Source: Delphinus delphis (taxonomy: Eukaryota > Chordata > Mammalia > Artiodactyla > Delphinidae). Taken from it: a DNA stretch of 64,000 bases. The position numbers were made by a program, and so were the translations under genes. Of this stretch, positions 49,574-61,607 are shown one piece after another (the stretch's first letter is position 1; each line of letters starts with the position of its first letter). The DNA is taken from contig NC_082684.1 of assembly GCF_949987515.2 (NCBI RefSeq), positions 121,128,080 to 121,192,079 of the forward strand, read 5' to 3'. The notes beneath the pieces were generated by a model. It was not told the origin of the DNA. It worked only from the letters and a program-made list of their open reading frames with translations, and did not search any database.

Positions 49574-50119
49574 CCTCATTGTAGTTTTGATTTGCATTTC
49601 TCTAATGCTTAGTGATGTTGAGCATCCTTTCATGTGTTAGCATACGGTATTTGTTTTCCTCTTTCTAACTTACTTCACTCTGTATGACAGACTCTAGGTC
49701 CATCCACATCATACAAATAACTCCATTTCGTTTCTTTTTATGGCTGAGTAATATTCCATTGTATATATGTGTCACATCTTCTTTATCCATTCATCTGTCA
49801 ATGGACACTTAGGTTGCTTCCATGTCCTGGCTATTGTAAATAGAGTGGCAATGAACATTGTGGTACATGACTCTTTTTGAATTATGGTTTTCTCAGGGTA
49901 TATGCCCAGTAGTGGGATTGCTGGGTCATATGGTAGTTCTATTTTTAGTTTTTTAGGGAACCTCCATCCTGTTCTCCATAGTGGGTGTATCAATTTACAT
50001 TCACACCAAAAGTGCAAGAGGGATCCCTTTTCTCCACATCCTCTCCAGCATTTATTGTTTCTAGATTTTTTGATGTTGGTCATTCTGACTGGTGTGAGAT
50101 GATACCTCATTGTAGTTTT

Positions 50120-50326
50120 TTTTTTTTTTTTTTTGTGGTATGCGGGCCTCTCACTGCTGTGGCCTCTCCCGTTGCAGAGCACAGGCTCCGGACACGCAGG
50201 CTTAGCAGCCATGGCTCACGGGCCTAGCCACTCCGTGGCATGTGGGATCTTCCCGGACCGGGGCATGAACCCGTGTCCCCTGCATCGGCAGGCAGACTCT
50301 CAACCACTGCGCCACCAGGGAAGCCC
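50120..50326 (-). mobile_element. CHR-2-type SINE in L1, duplication unit 2
   Basis: Exact second copy of the SINE at 49367-49573, made by the segmental duplication and not by a new insertion. The same 15 bp flanks occur at 50105-50119 and 50327-50341. Confidence 0.95.
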
Positions 50327-50878
50327 CCTCATTGTAGTTTTGATTTGCATTTCTCTAATGCTTAGTGATGTTGAGCATCCTTTCATGTGTTTGTTGGCAA
50401 TCTGCATATCTTCTTTGGAGCAATGTCTATGTAGGTCTTGTGCCCAGTTTTGGAGTGGGTTGTTTGTTTTTTTGATATTGAGCTGCACAAGCTGCTTGTA
50501 AATTTTGGAGATCAATCCTTTGTCAGTTGCTTTGTTTCCAAATATTTTCTCCCATTCTGAGGGTTGTCTTTTTGTCTTATGTTTTCCTTTGCTGTGCAAA
50601 AGCTTTTAAGTTTCATTATGTCCTATTTGTTTATTTTTGTTTTTATTTCCATTTCTCTAGGAGGTGGGTCAAAAAGTATCTTGCTGTGATTTATGTCATA
50701 GAGTGTTCTGCCTATGTTTTCCTCTAAGAGTTTTATATTGTCTGGTCTTACATTTAGATCTTTAATCCATTTTGAGTTTATTTTTGTGTATGGTGTTAGG
50801 GAGTGTTCTAATTTCATTCTTTTACATGTAGCTGTCCAGTTTTCCCAGCACCACTTGTTGAAGAGGCTATATTACTTC

Positions 50879-51699
50879 TAATAACATTTATTTTTCCCAA
50901 TTATAAGTGTGATGCATTCAGATTGTGCAGCATTTTGAAGACTTGGTAAAGTATGCAGAAGGAAATTTAAATTATCCATAATCCTACCTCCTGGAATAAG
51001 CATGGTGAACATTTTCATCTATACTCTAACAATTTTTCCCTTACATATTTACATATAAACACACTCAGACACACATATATGCACAGAAATGAAAGGGAAG
51101 ACATGGTTGTGTGTATACTTTTGGTTCCTGCATGAGTCTCTCTAACAGAGTACAAATCTTTAATACATAGTAGAACTGTAGAAATACATGACGTTAAGAG
51201 TTCTTTGATATAACTCATTCATTTGATGGATGCAGCAACTGACACAGGCACTCTGAGAGGATTTTCCCAGTGACCCAGCTACCTCAGGAGAGAAGCAGTC
51301 TGCCTCTGAGTGCAGTGATCTCTCCAATATGCCCTGAAAGTCTAGGACAAGTGTCTCCTAACAACTTGACACTAGACCTTGGGAAGATCACAATTACAAA
51401 AATCCACAAGTATTGCTAAAAAGCCTGCAGCTGCTTAAGGGTTCTATGAGCAGACCTGTGGCTCAAGGGAACACTGTATCCATACAGCTGTTCCTGTGAC
51501 AGCTGAGGTATGGGACTGCAAGCTTTTAAGAAGAGGAACAGAAACAAAATAATTTGATCCACAGAGTGTGCATGCCTCCTCTTAGACACTGCTTTAATTT
51601 TGGATTGGGAATCCCATTTGCCAGGGGGAAAGCAATGTCTTTTTGAAAGTGGGGAGTTTCTGCAATAATGCCTGAGTTGTGTTCTTGCTGGAAAAGAGT
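50879..51699. other. Unique sequence before the ERV
   Basis: There is no recognisable gene or repeat. The left edge of the following LTR is not sharply defined, so some of the right end may belong to it. Confidence 0.45.
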
Positions 51700-51974
51700 G
51701 AGATATTGTAATTGGGAAGAAACTTTTGTATTCTATTACAAGTTAGTCACTAAAGGGATGTTGCCTATAAGCTTAAATTATACATAATGGTCCATCTCTG
51801 GGAACCCTGCCTCCCAGGTAATGACCATTAAGCTAAAATACCTTTGTTTAGCTCACAGGAAACATCCTGACCAGGCCCACCTGTGAATGACTACAGGGAG
51901 GAAGAAATTCACACCTCCCCTCTGAAGGCTGATGGCAACCAGGATGTGTTTGACTTTACTCTCTCCTCTTTTGG

Positions 51975-51983
51975 TATAAAAGG
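51975..51983 (+). promoter_or_regulatory. LTR TATA box
   Basis: TATAAAAGG lies about 85 bp upstream of the LTR polyadenylation signal, the usual arrangement at the U3/R boundary. Confidence 0.7.
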
Positions 51984-52058
51984 AGCCTGAGTTCTAACTT
52001 AGGCAAGATGGCTCTTTGGGACACAAGCTCACCATCTTCTCGATTAGTTGGCTTTCCA

Positions 52059-52064
52059 AATAAA
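52059..52064 (+). promoter_or_regulatory. LTR polyadenylation signal
   Basis: AATAAA in the context CCAAATAAAGTCATTATTCC, typical of the R region. Confidence 0.7.
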
Positions 52065-52152
52065 GTCATTATTCCTTGACCCAACAACTCGTCTCTCCAT
52101 TATTGGCCTGTCATGTGGCAAGCAGTACAAGCTTAGACTCAGTAACAAATTT

Positions 52153-52170
52153 TGGCGAACTAGCCAGGAG
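52153..52170 (+). other. Putative retroviral primer-binding site
   Basis: TGGCGAACTAGCCAGGAG begins with TGG, the complement of a tRNA CCA end, a few bases after the LTR. I cannot assign the tRNA. Confidence 0.5.
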
Positions 52171-52211
52171 CCTTGGTGCTCATGGCCAGGCAGGCCCAGT
52201 TAGGGAATTTT

Positions 52212-52220
52212 CAGGTAAGG
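52212..52220 (+). promoter_or_regulatory. Putative leader splice donor of the ERV
   Basis: CAGGTAAGG is a consensus 5' splice site about 60 bp after the primer site, where gamma-type proviruses place the env donor. Confidence 0.5.
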
Positions 52221-54359
52221 CACAAGGAGCTGCCAGGACCATTTGTCCTGAGGATTTGCCCTCCAAAAGTCCCTGAAGTGGCACTGGCTGCCCCAGTGCT
52301 TGGCAGTTGGAGCAACGAATCAACCTTTGGAAGCCAACAGGCTCCATATAGTAGGGTAAGTTGCTCCAGTGTGAACAGCCAGCAACTTTATTTCCTCTCC
52401 ATTTGGGGCCTTTTCTACAGAATAAGCCAATTTGTTTTGTATTTGAGTGGGGTACCCTGTCGGAGAGCGGAAAGAGTTGGTGGAGTTCCACCCAATTTGT
52501 GAACCAGTTTGTTTCTTTGGATGCTAGCATTTCTTTGTGTTTTGTTTGTCTTGAAAAAGGGAGAATGTTTCAACTACCTCTAAAGAAAGTCCTCTGAGGT
52601 GCATTTTGGATAAGGGATCTGATTATAGCTCTGAACCTATGGGTGAGAGAAAGATGATATCTTATTGTAATAATATGTGGCCACAGTACCTGTTAAGATC
52701 TCCACAGGGGGGTTAGAAAGGGTTATCTTGGGACCCTGTGCATTGTGTACTGCTACTCTTGCTGTGTTAATTACATCCTCTATGGTCTCCTGCGTTGTTG
52801 GTATATGTAAAACCCCAAGACCAAACTTGAGGGTTTATTTATTTTCTGCTTGTTCTTTGGGCTTTTTGTTTCATTTTGTGTGGTACTGTTCTCCATTTAC
52901 AGCCAAATCAGTTTTGTGATACTTAAAACTTTTACTGATATCAAATGGAGGAAAGGAACAGGAAAAAAACAGTCTGTTCTTGTCCAAGAGTGGGACAGTC
53001 CAAGGAAGAAGAGAAAGGTTCCACTTGGTTCCTAAACTCACCAAAAGCTACAAATAGAAATAGAAGTGTCTTTTCCATATACATTTAGCTATGTAGACAG
53101 GTGACCTTGATTTATCCCATCTGCCAGGAGCCCAATTTGAATCCAACCTCTTTTCTAACTGATGGGTTTTATACTGTCATACCTGACTCATGTCTAAAAT
53201 TTTGGAATAGGAGCTATGAGGTCCCTGTGTTTGTACATGTGTTATAGATGTGTGGCACTGCCAAAATTAATTTGTAAAAGAGCTCTATTTAATTGGCTTA
53301 AAGAAATTGCTCATATAAATACTCAAATATAAAAGAAACTGGCTGCATTTCAGGTTCACATGATTTAGGAAAAACACAGTATTGAATTAATATCTGGTGT
53401 TAGTTAACTTAAGCTTGTGGGTTTGATACAGATAGATCTTGAGTCAACAACTTTAAGTATAATACTTTCATTGTACCTGGGTTTACTAGAAATCAAATAA
53501 TACCTTATACCTGTTACAGTTTGTCAGCAAGGAAAATAACAATGTGACAAGGCTTTTAGGTAAATAAAATAGAGGTAAATGAAGTAAAGAGTTTTGGGGT
53601 AACCTTTATGGGAATAATGTTTTGGGAACGTCTATCTAGAATAGTCTCTCCAGATTTTCATAACTCGAAACTGAACTAAGTTTTAAGATAAGATTGAACT
53701 TAATTAAGAAAATAAATCTTAAAGGTAAAGTGATATAAAACCTGAATTTGGTTCTATAAGAGGACAAAGTTTTCTTAAAATATTGAACTGCTTTTGGTAA
53801 CAGATTGTGAGGTTCTTTGATTAAGTGATCTCTATTTGCCATTGAGATCTTTTATTATCACTGGTTAAAACTTTTTGATATTTTTGACAAACTTCCCAAA
53901 GTTCAAGTTCAAAGTGGGGTTCATTTGAACTCTGGCTAACTTTGGGGTTTTCCAGAGGGTCCTGGAACACCTCAAATTATTTGTTTTCTCTCCATCTCAG
54001 AGCGGAATATTAAACTAATTGGGCTTATTTGGTGGAGGCATTGTCAAATGAGTGATGATAAAACTTCTTAGATTGTGTCACAAGGGTAAACGTTATTAAT
54101 ACACGTATTCTACGGAACTCCTAAAATTCTGGTATATCTTAGTAAATGGTATCAGGCATAATTTTAGTAATTATCTTAAACTGTTTGTCACAGCAGTAAT
54201 CAAGTTTCTATTCAACTGCATCATAATCCCAGTTGATTGATGCCAAAGCAAAAAGGCATCCTTTTAATGGTTAGATGATCAATTGTTATCTATGGTTTTA
54301 CAGTGGCTTTTGAACGACTCTATAGCTATTCTGTGAAAAAAGCAGGGAAGAATGAGAAA

Positions 54360-55430
54360 TCCTTTATATGCAAGCATTTGTACTATTATCAGAGAAAATA
54401 AGAAAAGGAAAAGAATGAGAGTGAGGATACGTTGCTTCAAATTTTAACTCCTCTGGCTGAGCTAGCTGTCCCAGCCACTCTGGCCATAATGCCAATATAT
54501 CCACCACCCCTTCCACCTTCCATTCCTATCCAGCCCCAATTCCTGACACTGGGGCCCAGGCCTTCCCTTGCTTATAGGGATCAATTAGAGAATCCTGTGT
54601 TAGTTTCTGGAGCACAGGGTCTGGTCTGGTGTTGCCATCTGAGACCCAACAGGGCACCCAATTTTGGCCAGGAGCCACTTCAGGGACAGGGCAATTTCCT
54701 TTATGCCATTATCTTGTAGGGGGCCTAAGTGCAAATGAACAGCTGGCTAGGTTTCTCAGACTTCTTTAATTGGAAAGATGGCAACTCACCTTATAGGGAG
54801 GATCCTTTACACCTGAAGCCCACTTGACAGCATCTACAGCTGAACCAAATTGGGGCCCCAGTGAGAGAAGAAGGCCCTTAATAGAGCACTGCTTATTAGT
54901 GCATCTTGGCAGGGCCTTGAAAAGGGAAACCAAAGCCAAAGTGTTTGAACAAAATTCAAGAAATTCAGCAAAACAAATGAAGAACTCTCTGAATTTTTGG
55001 AAAGGATTTATCAGACCTACAGACATCATACTAATGCAGGTCCCTAGGCCCCTGAAAATATTAGAATGGTAGTTTTGACCTTTTGGAGCAAAGTGCCTCA
55101 GATATCAGGAGAAAGTTGAAAAAATTAGATGGTACATTTGGAAAGAACCCTTCTCAATTGGTAGATTTTGTTTTTAAAGTATTCAACAGGGAACAACAAC
55201 AGAAAAAAGAAAATGCAAAATGAAACACCACTTTTTTGGCAGAGGCATCGGATTCTCAGAGGGTGAGTAACTTGAAGAGGGGTAAGCCTCCATTGGGGAA
55301 GGAGCAACGTGCTTACTGAAAGGAGGAGAAACATTGGAAAACGGATTGCCCTGTGCTAAAACAGAAGAAGAACAAAAGACAAGAGAGAAAGGAACATTCT
55401 GAATGAAGAGGTCCACGGGCTCCCTTGGAC
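54360..55430 (+). pseudogene. ERV gag remnant (structural polyprotein), broken
   Basis: A proline-rich open segment (54432-54719) resembles the region before capsid. After it, capsid-like text is scattered across frames, best at 54900-55070. Near 55305-55352 is a nucleocapsid zinc-knuckle of CCHC type: the KHWKTDCP half is readable, but the first cysteine codon has become CGT (Arg, 55308-55310) and the second has become TGA (55317-55319). Gag would have formed the particle core and bound RNA. Many stops and frame changes make it non-functional. Assignment to the gamma-type lineage rests on the single knuckle and the order of parts. Confidence 0.68.
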
Positions 55431-55444
55431 CTGAGGTACCTAAT

Positions 55445-55535
55445 TCCCCACAGGAGCCCCGGGTAAAACTGACAGCAGGAAATGGGCTGACTAACTTTCT
55501 GATAGATCACACCCTGAAGTTTTTCACAGAATAGC
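55445..55535 (+). pseudogene. ERV protease remnant
   Basis: Directly after gag the plus strand reads QEPRVKLTAGNGLTNFLIDH. This fits the start of an aspartic protease up to its catalytic Asp, but the usual Thr-Gly-Ala after the Asp is not preserved. The fragment is short and followed by stops. Confidence 0.55.
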
Positions 55536-56055
55536 TTAACATCAGTCCCACCAGAGTGCTGTAAGCCTACAGATGGCACTCACGAAAATCCCAGAAAAGG
55601 AGACACAGCTCCTTCCCCCAAGGTCTTAAAAATAACCCAAAGACTGCTGTCAGACCTCCCCAGATGGAGACTCAAACAGAGGAAAATGCCCCACCGAGGA
55701 CTGAAAAATACCCCTCTTTTTAAATAAAATTTTATTGGAATATAGTTGCTTTACAATGTTCTGTTAGTTTCTACAGTACAGCAAAGTGAATCAGCTATAC
55801 GTATACGTATATCCCCTCTTTTTTGGATTTCCTTCCCATTGAAGTCACCACAGAGCACTGAATAGAGTTCCCTGTGCTATACAGTAGGTTCTCATTAGTT
55901 ATCTATTTTTTACATAGTATCAATAGTATATATATGTCATTCCCAGTCTCCCAATTTATCCCACTCTCCCCTTTCACCCTTAGTATCCAAACTTGTTCTC
56001 TATGTCTGCATCTTTATTTCTGCTTTGTAAATAAGATCGTCTATACCAATTTTTT

Positions 56056-59000
56056 TCAGATTCCACATATACACGTTAATGTATGATATTTGTTTTTCTC
56101 CTTCTGACTTACTTCACTCTGTATGACAGTCTCTAGGTCCAGCCACGTCTCTGCAAATGACCCAATTTTGTCCCTTTTAATGGCTGAATAATATTCCATT
56201 GTTTATATGTACCACATCTTCTTTATCCATTCCTCTGTTGATGGACACTTAAGTTGTTTCCATGTCTGGGCTATTGTAAATAGTGCTGCAATGAACATTG
56301 GGATGCACGTATCTTTTTGAATTATGGTTTCCTCTGGGTATACACTCAGGAATGGGATTGCCAGGTCATATGGGAATTCTATTTTTAGTTTTTGTGGGTT
56401 TTTTTTGGCAGTACATGGGCCTCTCACTGTTGTGGCCTCTCCCGTTGTGGAGCACAGGCTCCAGACGTGCAGGTTCAGTGGCCATGGCTCACTGGCCCAG
56501 CTGCTCCGTGGCATGTGGGATCCTCCCAGACTGGGGCACGAACCTGTGTCCCCTGCATCAGCAGGCGGACTCTCAACCACCGCGCCACCAGGGATGCCCT
56601 CTATTTTTAGTTTTTTAAGGTATCTCCATACTGTTCCCCATAGTGTATCAAGTTACATACCCACCAACAATGTAAAAGGGTTCCCTTTTCTCCACACCCT
56701 CTCCAGCATTTATTGTTTGTACATTTTGTGGTGATGGCCATTCTGAATGGTGTCAAGTAGTATCTCATTGTAGTTTTGATTTGCATTTCTCTAACAGTTA
56801 GTGATATTGAGCATCTTTTCATGTATTTGATGACCATCTGTATGTCTTCTTTGGAGACATGTTTATTTAGGTCTTTCACCCATTTTTTGACTGGGTTGTT
56901 TGGGTTTTTTTGATATTGACCTGCATGAGGATGTATATTATGGAGATTAACCCTTTGTTTGTTGCTCCATTTGCAAATAATTTCTCCCATTCTGAGGGTT
57001 GTCTTTTCATCTTGTTTATGGTTTCTTTGCTGTGCAAAAGCTTTTAAGTTTAATTAGGTCCCATTTGTTTATTTTTCTTTTAATTCTCATTACTCTAGGA
57101 AGTGGATCAAAAACAATATTGTTGCAATTTAAGTCAAAGAGTGTTCTGCCTATGTTTTCCTCTAAGAGATTGATAGTGTCTGGCCTTACATTTAGATCTT
57201 TAATCCATTTTGAGTTTATTTCTGTGTATGGTGTTAGGGAGTGTTCTAATTTCATTCTTCTAAATGTAGCTGTCCAGTTTCCAGCACCACTTATTGAAGA
57301 GGCTGTCTTTGCTCCATTGCATATTCTGGCCTTTGTCACAGATTAGGTGACCATAGGTGTGTGGGTTTATCTCTGGGCTTTCTATCCTGTTCCATTGATC
57401 TATATTTCTGTTTTTGTGCCAGTGCCATACCATCTTGATTACTGTAGCCCTGTAGTATAGTCTGAAGCCAGGGAGCCTGATTCCTCCAGCTTCGTTTTGT
57501 TTTTCTCAAGATTACTTTTGCTATCCAAGGTCCTTTGTGTTTCCATACAAATTGTAAAATTTTTTGTTCTAGTTTGGTGAAAAATGCCATTGGTAATTTG
57601 ACAGGGATTGCATTGAATCTATAAATTGCTTTGGGTAGTATAGTCATTTTCACAATATTGATTCTTCCCATCCACGAACATGGTATATCTCTCCATCTGT
57701 TTGTGTCGTCTTTGATTTCTTTCATCAGTATCTTACAGTTTTCTGCGTACAGGTCTTTGGCCTCCATAGGTAGGATTATTCCTAGGTATTTTATTCTTTT
57801 TGTTGCAATGGTAAATGGGATTGTTTCCTTAATTTCTCTTTTTGATCTTTCATTGTTAGTGTATAGGAATGCAAGAGATTTATGTGTTTTAATTTTGTAT
57901 ACTGCAACTTTACTAAATTCATTGATTAGCTCTAGTAGCTTTCTGGGGACATCGTTAGGATTTTCTATGCATAGTATCATGTCATCTGCCAAAAGTGACA
58001 GTTTTACTTTTCTTTATGAATTTGGATTCCTTTTCTTTTTCTTCTCTGATTGCCATGGCTAGGACTTACAAAACTATGTTGAATAACAGTGGCAAAAGTG
58101 GGCACCATTTTCTTGTTCCTGATTTAAAGGAAATGCTTTCAGTTATTCACCACTGAGAATAATGTTTGCTGTGGGTTTGTCATATATGGACTTTATTATA
58201 TTGAGGTAAGTTCCCTCTATGCCCACTTTCTGGAGAGTGTTAATCTTAAATGGGTGTTGAATTTTGTCAAGCTTTTTCTGCATCTATTGAGATTATCATA
58301 TGGTTTTTACTGTTCAATTTGTTAATATGGTATAACACATTGATTGATTTGCATATATAGAAGAATCCTTGCATGCTTGCAATAAATCCTAGTTGGCCAT
58401 GGTGTATGATCCTTTTAATGTGTTGTTGGATTTTTGCGTCTATGTTCATCAGTGATATTGGCCTGTAATTTTCTTTTTTTGTGATACCTTTGTCTGGTTT
58501 TGGTATCAGGGTGATGGTGGCCTCGTAGAATGAGTTTGGGAGTGTTCCTCCCTCTGCAAATTTTTGGAAGAGTTTGAGAAGGATAGTTGTTAGCTCTTCT
58601 CTAATTGTTTGCTACAATTCGCCTGTGAAGCCATCTGGTCCTAGACTTTTGTTTGTTGGAAGATTTTAAATTCCTGTTTCAATTTCATTACTTGCGATTG
58701 GTCTGTTTATATATTCTATTTCTTCCTGGTTCAGTCTTGGAAGGTGGTACCTTCCTAAGAATTTGTCCATTTTGTCCAGGTTGTCCATTTTATTAGCATA
58801 TAGTTGCTTGTAGTAGTTTCTTTTGATCTTTTGTACTTCTGCAGTGTCTGTTATAACTTCTCCTTTTTCATTTCTAATTCTATTGATTTGAGTCCTCTCC
58901 CGTTTTTTCTTAGTGAGTCTAGCTAAAAGTGTATCAATTTTGTTTATCTTCTCAAAGAACCAGCTTTTAGTTTTATTGATCTCTGCTATCGTTTTTCTTT

Positions 59001-60050
59001 CTTTCTATTTCATTTATTTCTGCTCTGATCTTTGGATTTCTTTCCTTCTACTAACTTTGAGTTTTGTTTCTTTTTCTTTCTCTAGCTGCTTTAGGTGTAA
59101 GGTTAGGTTGTTTATTTGAGCTTTTTCTTGTTTCTTGAGGTAGGACTGTATTGCTATAAACTTCCCTCTTAGAACTGCTTTTGCTGAATCCCATAGGTTT
59201 TGGGTTGTCGTGTTTTCGTTGTCATTTGTTTCTAGGAATTTTTTCATTTCACCTTTGATTTATTCCGTGATTTCTTGGTTATTTAGTAGCATATTGCTTA
59301 GCCTCCATGTTAGTGTTTTTTACAGTTTTTTTTGCTGAAATTTATTTTGAATCTCATAGCGTTATAATTGGAAAAGATGCTTGACACAATTTCAATTTTC
59401 ATAAATTTCTGAGGCTTGATTTGTGACCCAAGATGTGATCTATCCTGGAGAATGTTCCCTGTGCACTTTAGAAGAAACTGTATTCTGCTGCTTTCAGGTG
59501 GAATGTCCTATAAATATCAACTAAGTCTATCTGATCTAACGTGTCATTTAAGACTTGTGTTTCCTTATTAATTTTCTGTCTGGATGATCTATCTATTGGT
59601 GTAAGTGGAGTGTTAAAGTCCCCACTATTATTGCGTTACTATCAATTTCCCCTTTTATGGCTCTTAGTATTTGCCTTATGTATTGAGATGCTCCTATGTT
59701 GGGTGCATAAATACTTACAATTGTTATTATGTTCTTCTTGGATTGATCCCTTGATCATTATTTAGTGACCTTCTTTATCTCTTGTAACAATCTTTATTTT
59801 AAAGTCTATTTTATCTGACACAAGTATTGCTACTCCAGCTTTCTTTTGATTTACATTTGCATGGAATATCTTTTTCCATCCCTACACTTTCAGGCTATAT
59901 GTGTCCCTAGGTCTGAAGTGGTTCTCTTGAGGACAACATATATATGGGTCTTGTTTTTGTATCCATTCAACCAGTCTGTGTCTTTTGGTTGGAGCATTTA
60001 ATCCATTTGTATTGAAGGTAATAATCAATGACATATATTCCTATTACCAT
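56056..60050 (-). pseudogene. L1 ORF2, broken, split by a SINE
   Basis: Start ATG at 60050 by comparison with the other L1s; the stop is near 56056. The best open stretch is 57992-57336 (218 codons), covering the end of the reverse transcriptase catalytic region. The box reads [10 protein letters not shown], so both catalytic aspartates remain although the preceding Phe is changed to Leu. Pieces of endonuclease and reverse transcriptase are visible in shifted frames at 59247-58267. The SINE at 56394-56599 interrupts the C-terminal coding part. Confidence 0.87.
56394..56599 (-). mobile_element. CHR-2-type SINE in L1 ORF2
   Basis: Reverse copy with TCTATTTTTAGTTTTT at 56378-56393 and 56600-56615. 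Divergence from the other CHR-2 copies is higher (for example GGGATGCCC, where others have GGGAAGCCC), so it is an older insertion. Confidence 0.93.
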
Positions 60051-60108
60051 TTTCTTAATTGTTTTGGGTTTGTTTTTGTACATCTTTTTCTACTCTTGGG
60101 TTTCCTGC

Positions 60109-61290
60109 CTAGAAAAATTCTTTCAGCATTTGTAGCAAAGCTGGTCTGGTGGTGCTGAATTCTCTTAGCTTTTGCTTGTCTGTAAAGCTTTTGATTTCTC
60201 CTTCAAATGTGAATGACAGCCTTGCCAGGTAGAGTATTCTTGGTTGTAGGTTTTTCCCTTTTATCACTTTAAATATATCCTCCCACTCCCTTCTGGCCTG
60301 CAGAGTTTCTGCTGAAAGATCAATTGATAACCTTATGGGGATTCCCTAGTATGTTATTTGTTGCTTTTCCCTTGCTACTTTTAATATTTTTTCTTTGAAT
60401 TTAATTTTTGTTAGGTTGATTAATATGTGTCTCAGCATGTTTCTCCTTGGGTTTATCTTGTATGGGACTCTCTGCACTTCCTGGACTTGATTGACTGTTT
60501 CCTTTCCCATGTTAGGGAAGTTTTCAACTATAATCTCTTCAAATATTTTCTCAGACCATTTCTCCTTCTCTTCTTCTTCTGGGACCCCTATAATTCAAAT
60601 GTTGGTATGTTTAATGTTGTCCCAGCGGTCTCTGAGACTGTCCTCAATTCTTTTCATTCTTTTTTCTGCTCTGAGGTAGTTATTTCCACTATTTTATCTT
60701 CTAGGTCAGTTATCCGTTCTTCTGCCTCAGTTATTCTGCTATTGATTCCTTGTAGTGGTTTTTGTGTGTGTGTGTGTGTGTGGTATGTGGGCCTCTCACT
60801 GTTGTGGCCTCTCCCGTTGTGGAGCACAGGCTCCGGACACAGAGGCTCAGCAGCCACGGCTCACGGGCCCAGCCGCTCCATGGCATGTGGGATCTTCCCA
60901 GACTGGGGCACGAACCCGCGTTGCCTGCATCGGCACGCAGACTCTCAACCACTGCGCCACCAGGGAAGCCCTTCTTCTAGTGTATTTGTAATTTCAGTTA
61001 TTCTGTTTTTCAATCACTGTTTGTTTGTTCTTTAGTTCTAGTTACTTGTTAAACGTTTCTGGTATTTTCTCCATTCTATTTCTGAGATTTTGGATCACCT
61101 TTATTATCATTACTCTGAATTCTTTTTCAGGTAGTTTGCCTATTTCCTCTTCATTTATTTAGTCTCGTGGGTTTTTACCTTGCTCCTTCATCTGAAACAT
61201 ATTTCTCTGTCTTCTCCTTTTGTCTAACTTACTGTGTTTGAGGTCTTCTTTCCACAGGCTGCAGGGTTGTAGCTCCTCTTGCTTCTGGTG
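60109..61290 (-). pseudogene. L1 ORF1, broken, split by a SINE
   Basis: The family stop is at 60109-60111. Coiled-coil text (GINSRITEAEERITDLEDKI and VEITTSEQKKE) lies just left of the SINE at 60759-60971, which separates it from the N-terminal half. No long frame survives. The protein would have been the L1 RNA-binding chaperone. Confidence 0.82.
60759..60971 (-). mobile_element. CHR-2-type SINE in L1 ORF1, tail turned into (TG)n
   Basis: The body from GGTATGTGGGCCTCTCACTG to CCACCAGGGAAGCCC is clear. The expected poly-T tail is replaced by about nine TG units (60763-60781). The flanks CCTTGTAGTG and CTTCTAGTG may be the worn duplication. Confidence 0.9.
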
Positions 61291-61607
61291 TCTTCCCCCA
61301 GTGGATGAGGCTGGTCCACTGGCTTGTGTAGGCTTCCTGGTGGGAGGGACTGGTGCCTCCGTTCTGGTGGTGGAGCTGGATTCTTTTACCTCTGATGGGC
61401 AACGGCTGATGTGTTTTGGGGTGTCTGTGTGTTTATTACAACTTTAGGCAGCCTGTCTACTGATGGGTTGGTTTGTATTCCTGTCTTGCCTGTTGTATGG
61501 TGTGGGGCGTTCAGCACTGAAGCCTCCTGGCAGTTGGATGGAGCCGGGTCTTGGAGTTGAGATGGAGACCTCTGAGAGAGCTCTCACCTAATAACATTCC
61601 CTGGGGT

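Larger units (their letters stand above)
48879..50384. repeat. Perfect 753 bp tandem duplication (two units)
   Basis: Unit 1 is 48879-49631 and unit 2 is 49632-50384. Every stretch I compared is identical, including the 19-base poly-T of the nested SINE and open frames of 146, 80 and 72 codons offset by exactly 753. The breakpoints share ATGTGTT, so a microhomology of 7 bp marks the junction. Confidence 0.95.
48494..50868 (-). mobile_element. 5'-truncated L1, minus strand, with internal tandem duplication
   Basis: The element reads leftward from mid-ORF2 (50868) through the ORF2 C-terminal region and 3'UTR to a T-rich tail at 48494-48510. ATATTACTTC flanks it (48484-48493 and 50869-50878), a 10 bp duplication. 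It carries a CHR-2 SINE, and a 753 bp block containing that SINE is present twice. Without the SINE and duplication it would be about 1.4 kb. Confidence 0.93.
51700..52147 (+). mobile_element. 5' LTR of a class I (gamma-type) endogenous retrovirus
   Basis: The right edge is firm: a CA dinucleotide at 52146-52147 is followed by a primer-site-like TGGCGAAC. Inside it are a TATA box, TATAAAAGG (51975-51983), and a polyadenylation signal AATAAA (52059-52064), spaced as in U3-R-U5. The left edge is approximate. A matching 3' LTR is not in the window. Confidence 0.72.
52148..54359 (+). other. ERV leader and degraded 5' internal region
   Basis: About 2.2 kb between the primer site and the first recognisable gag text. 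T-rich stretches with TTTG and TTGT runs dominate. I could not pick out a matrix-domain frame, so part of gag may be lost or too worn to read. Confidence 0.45.
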
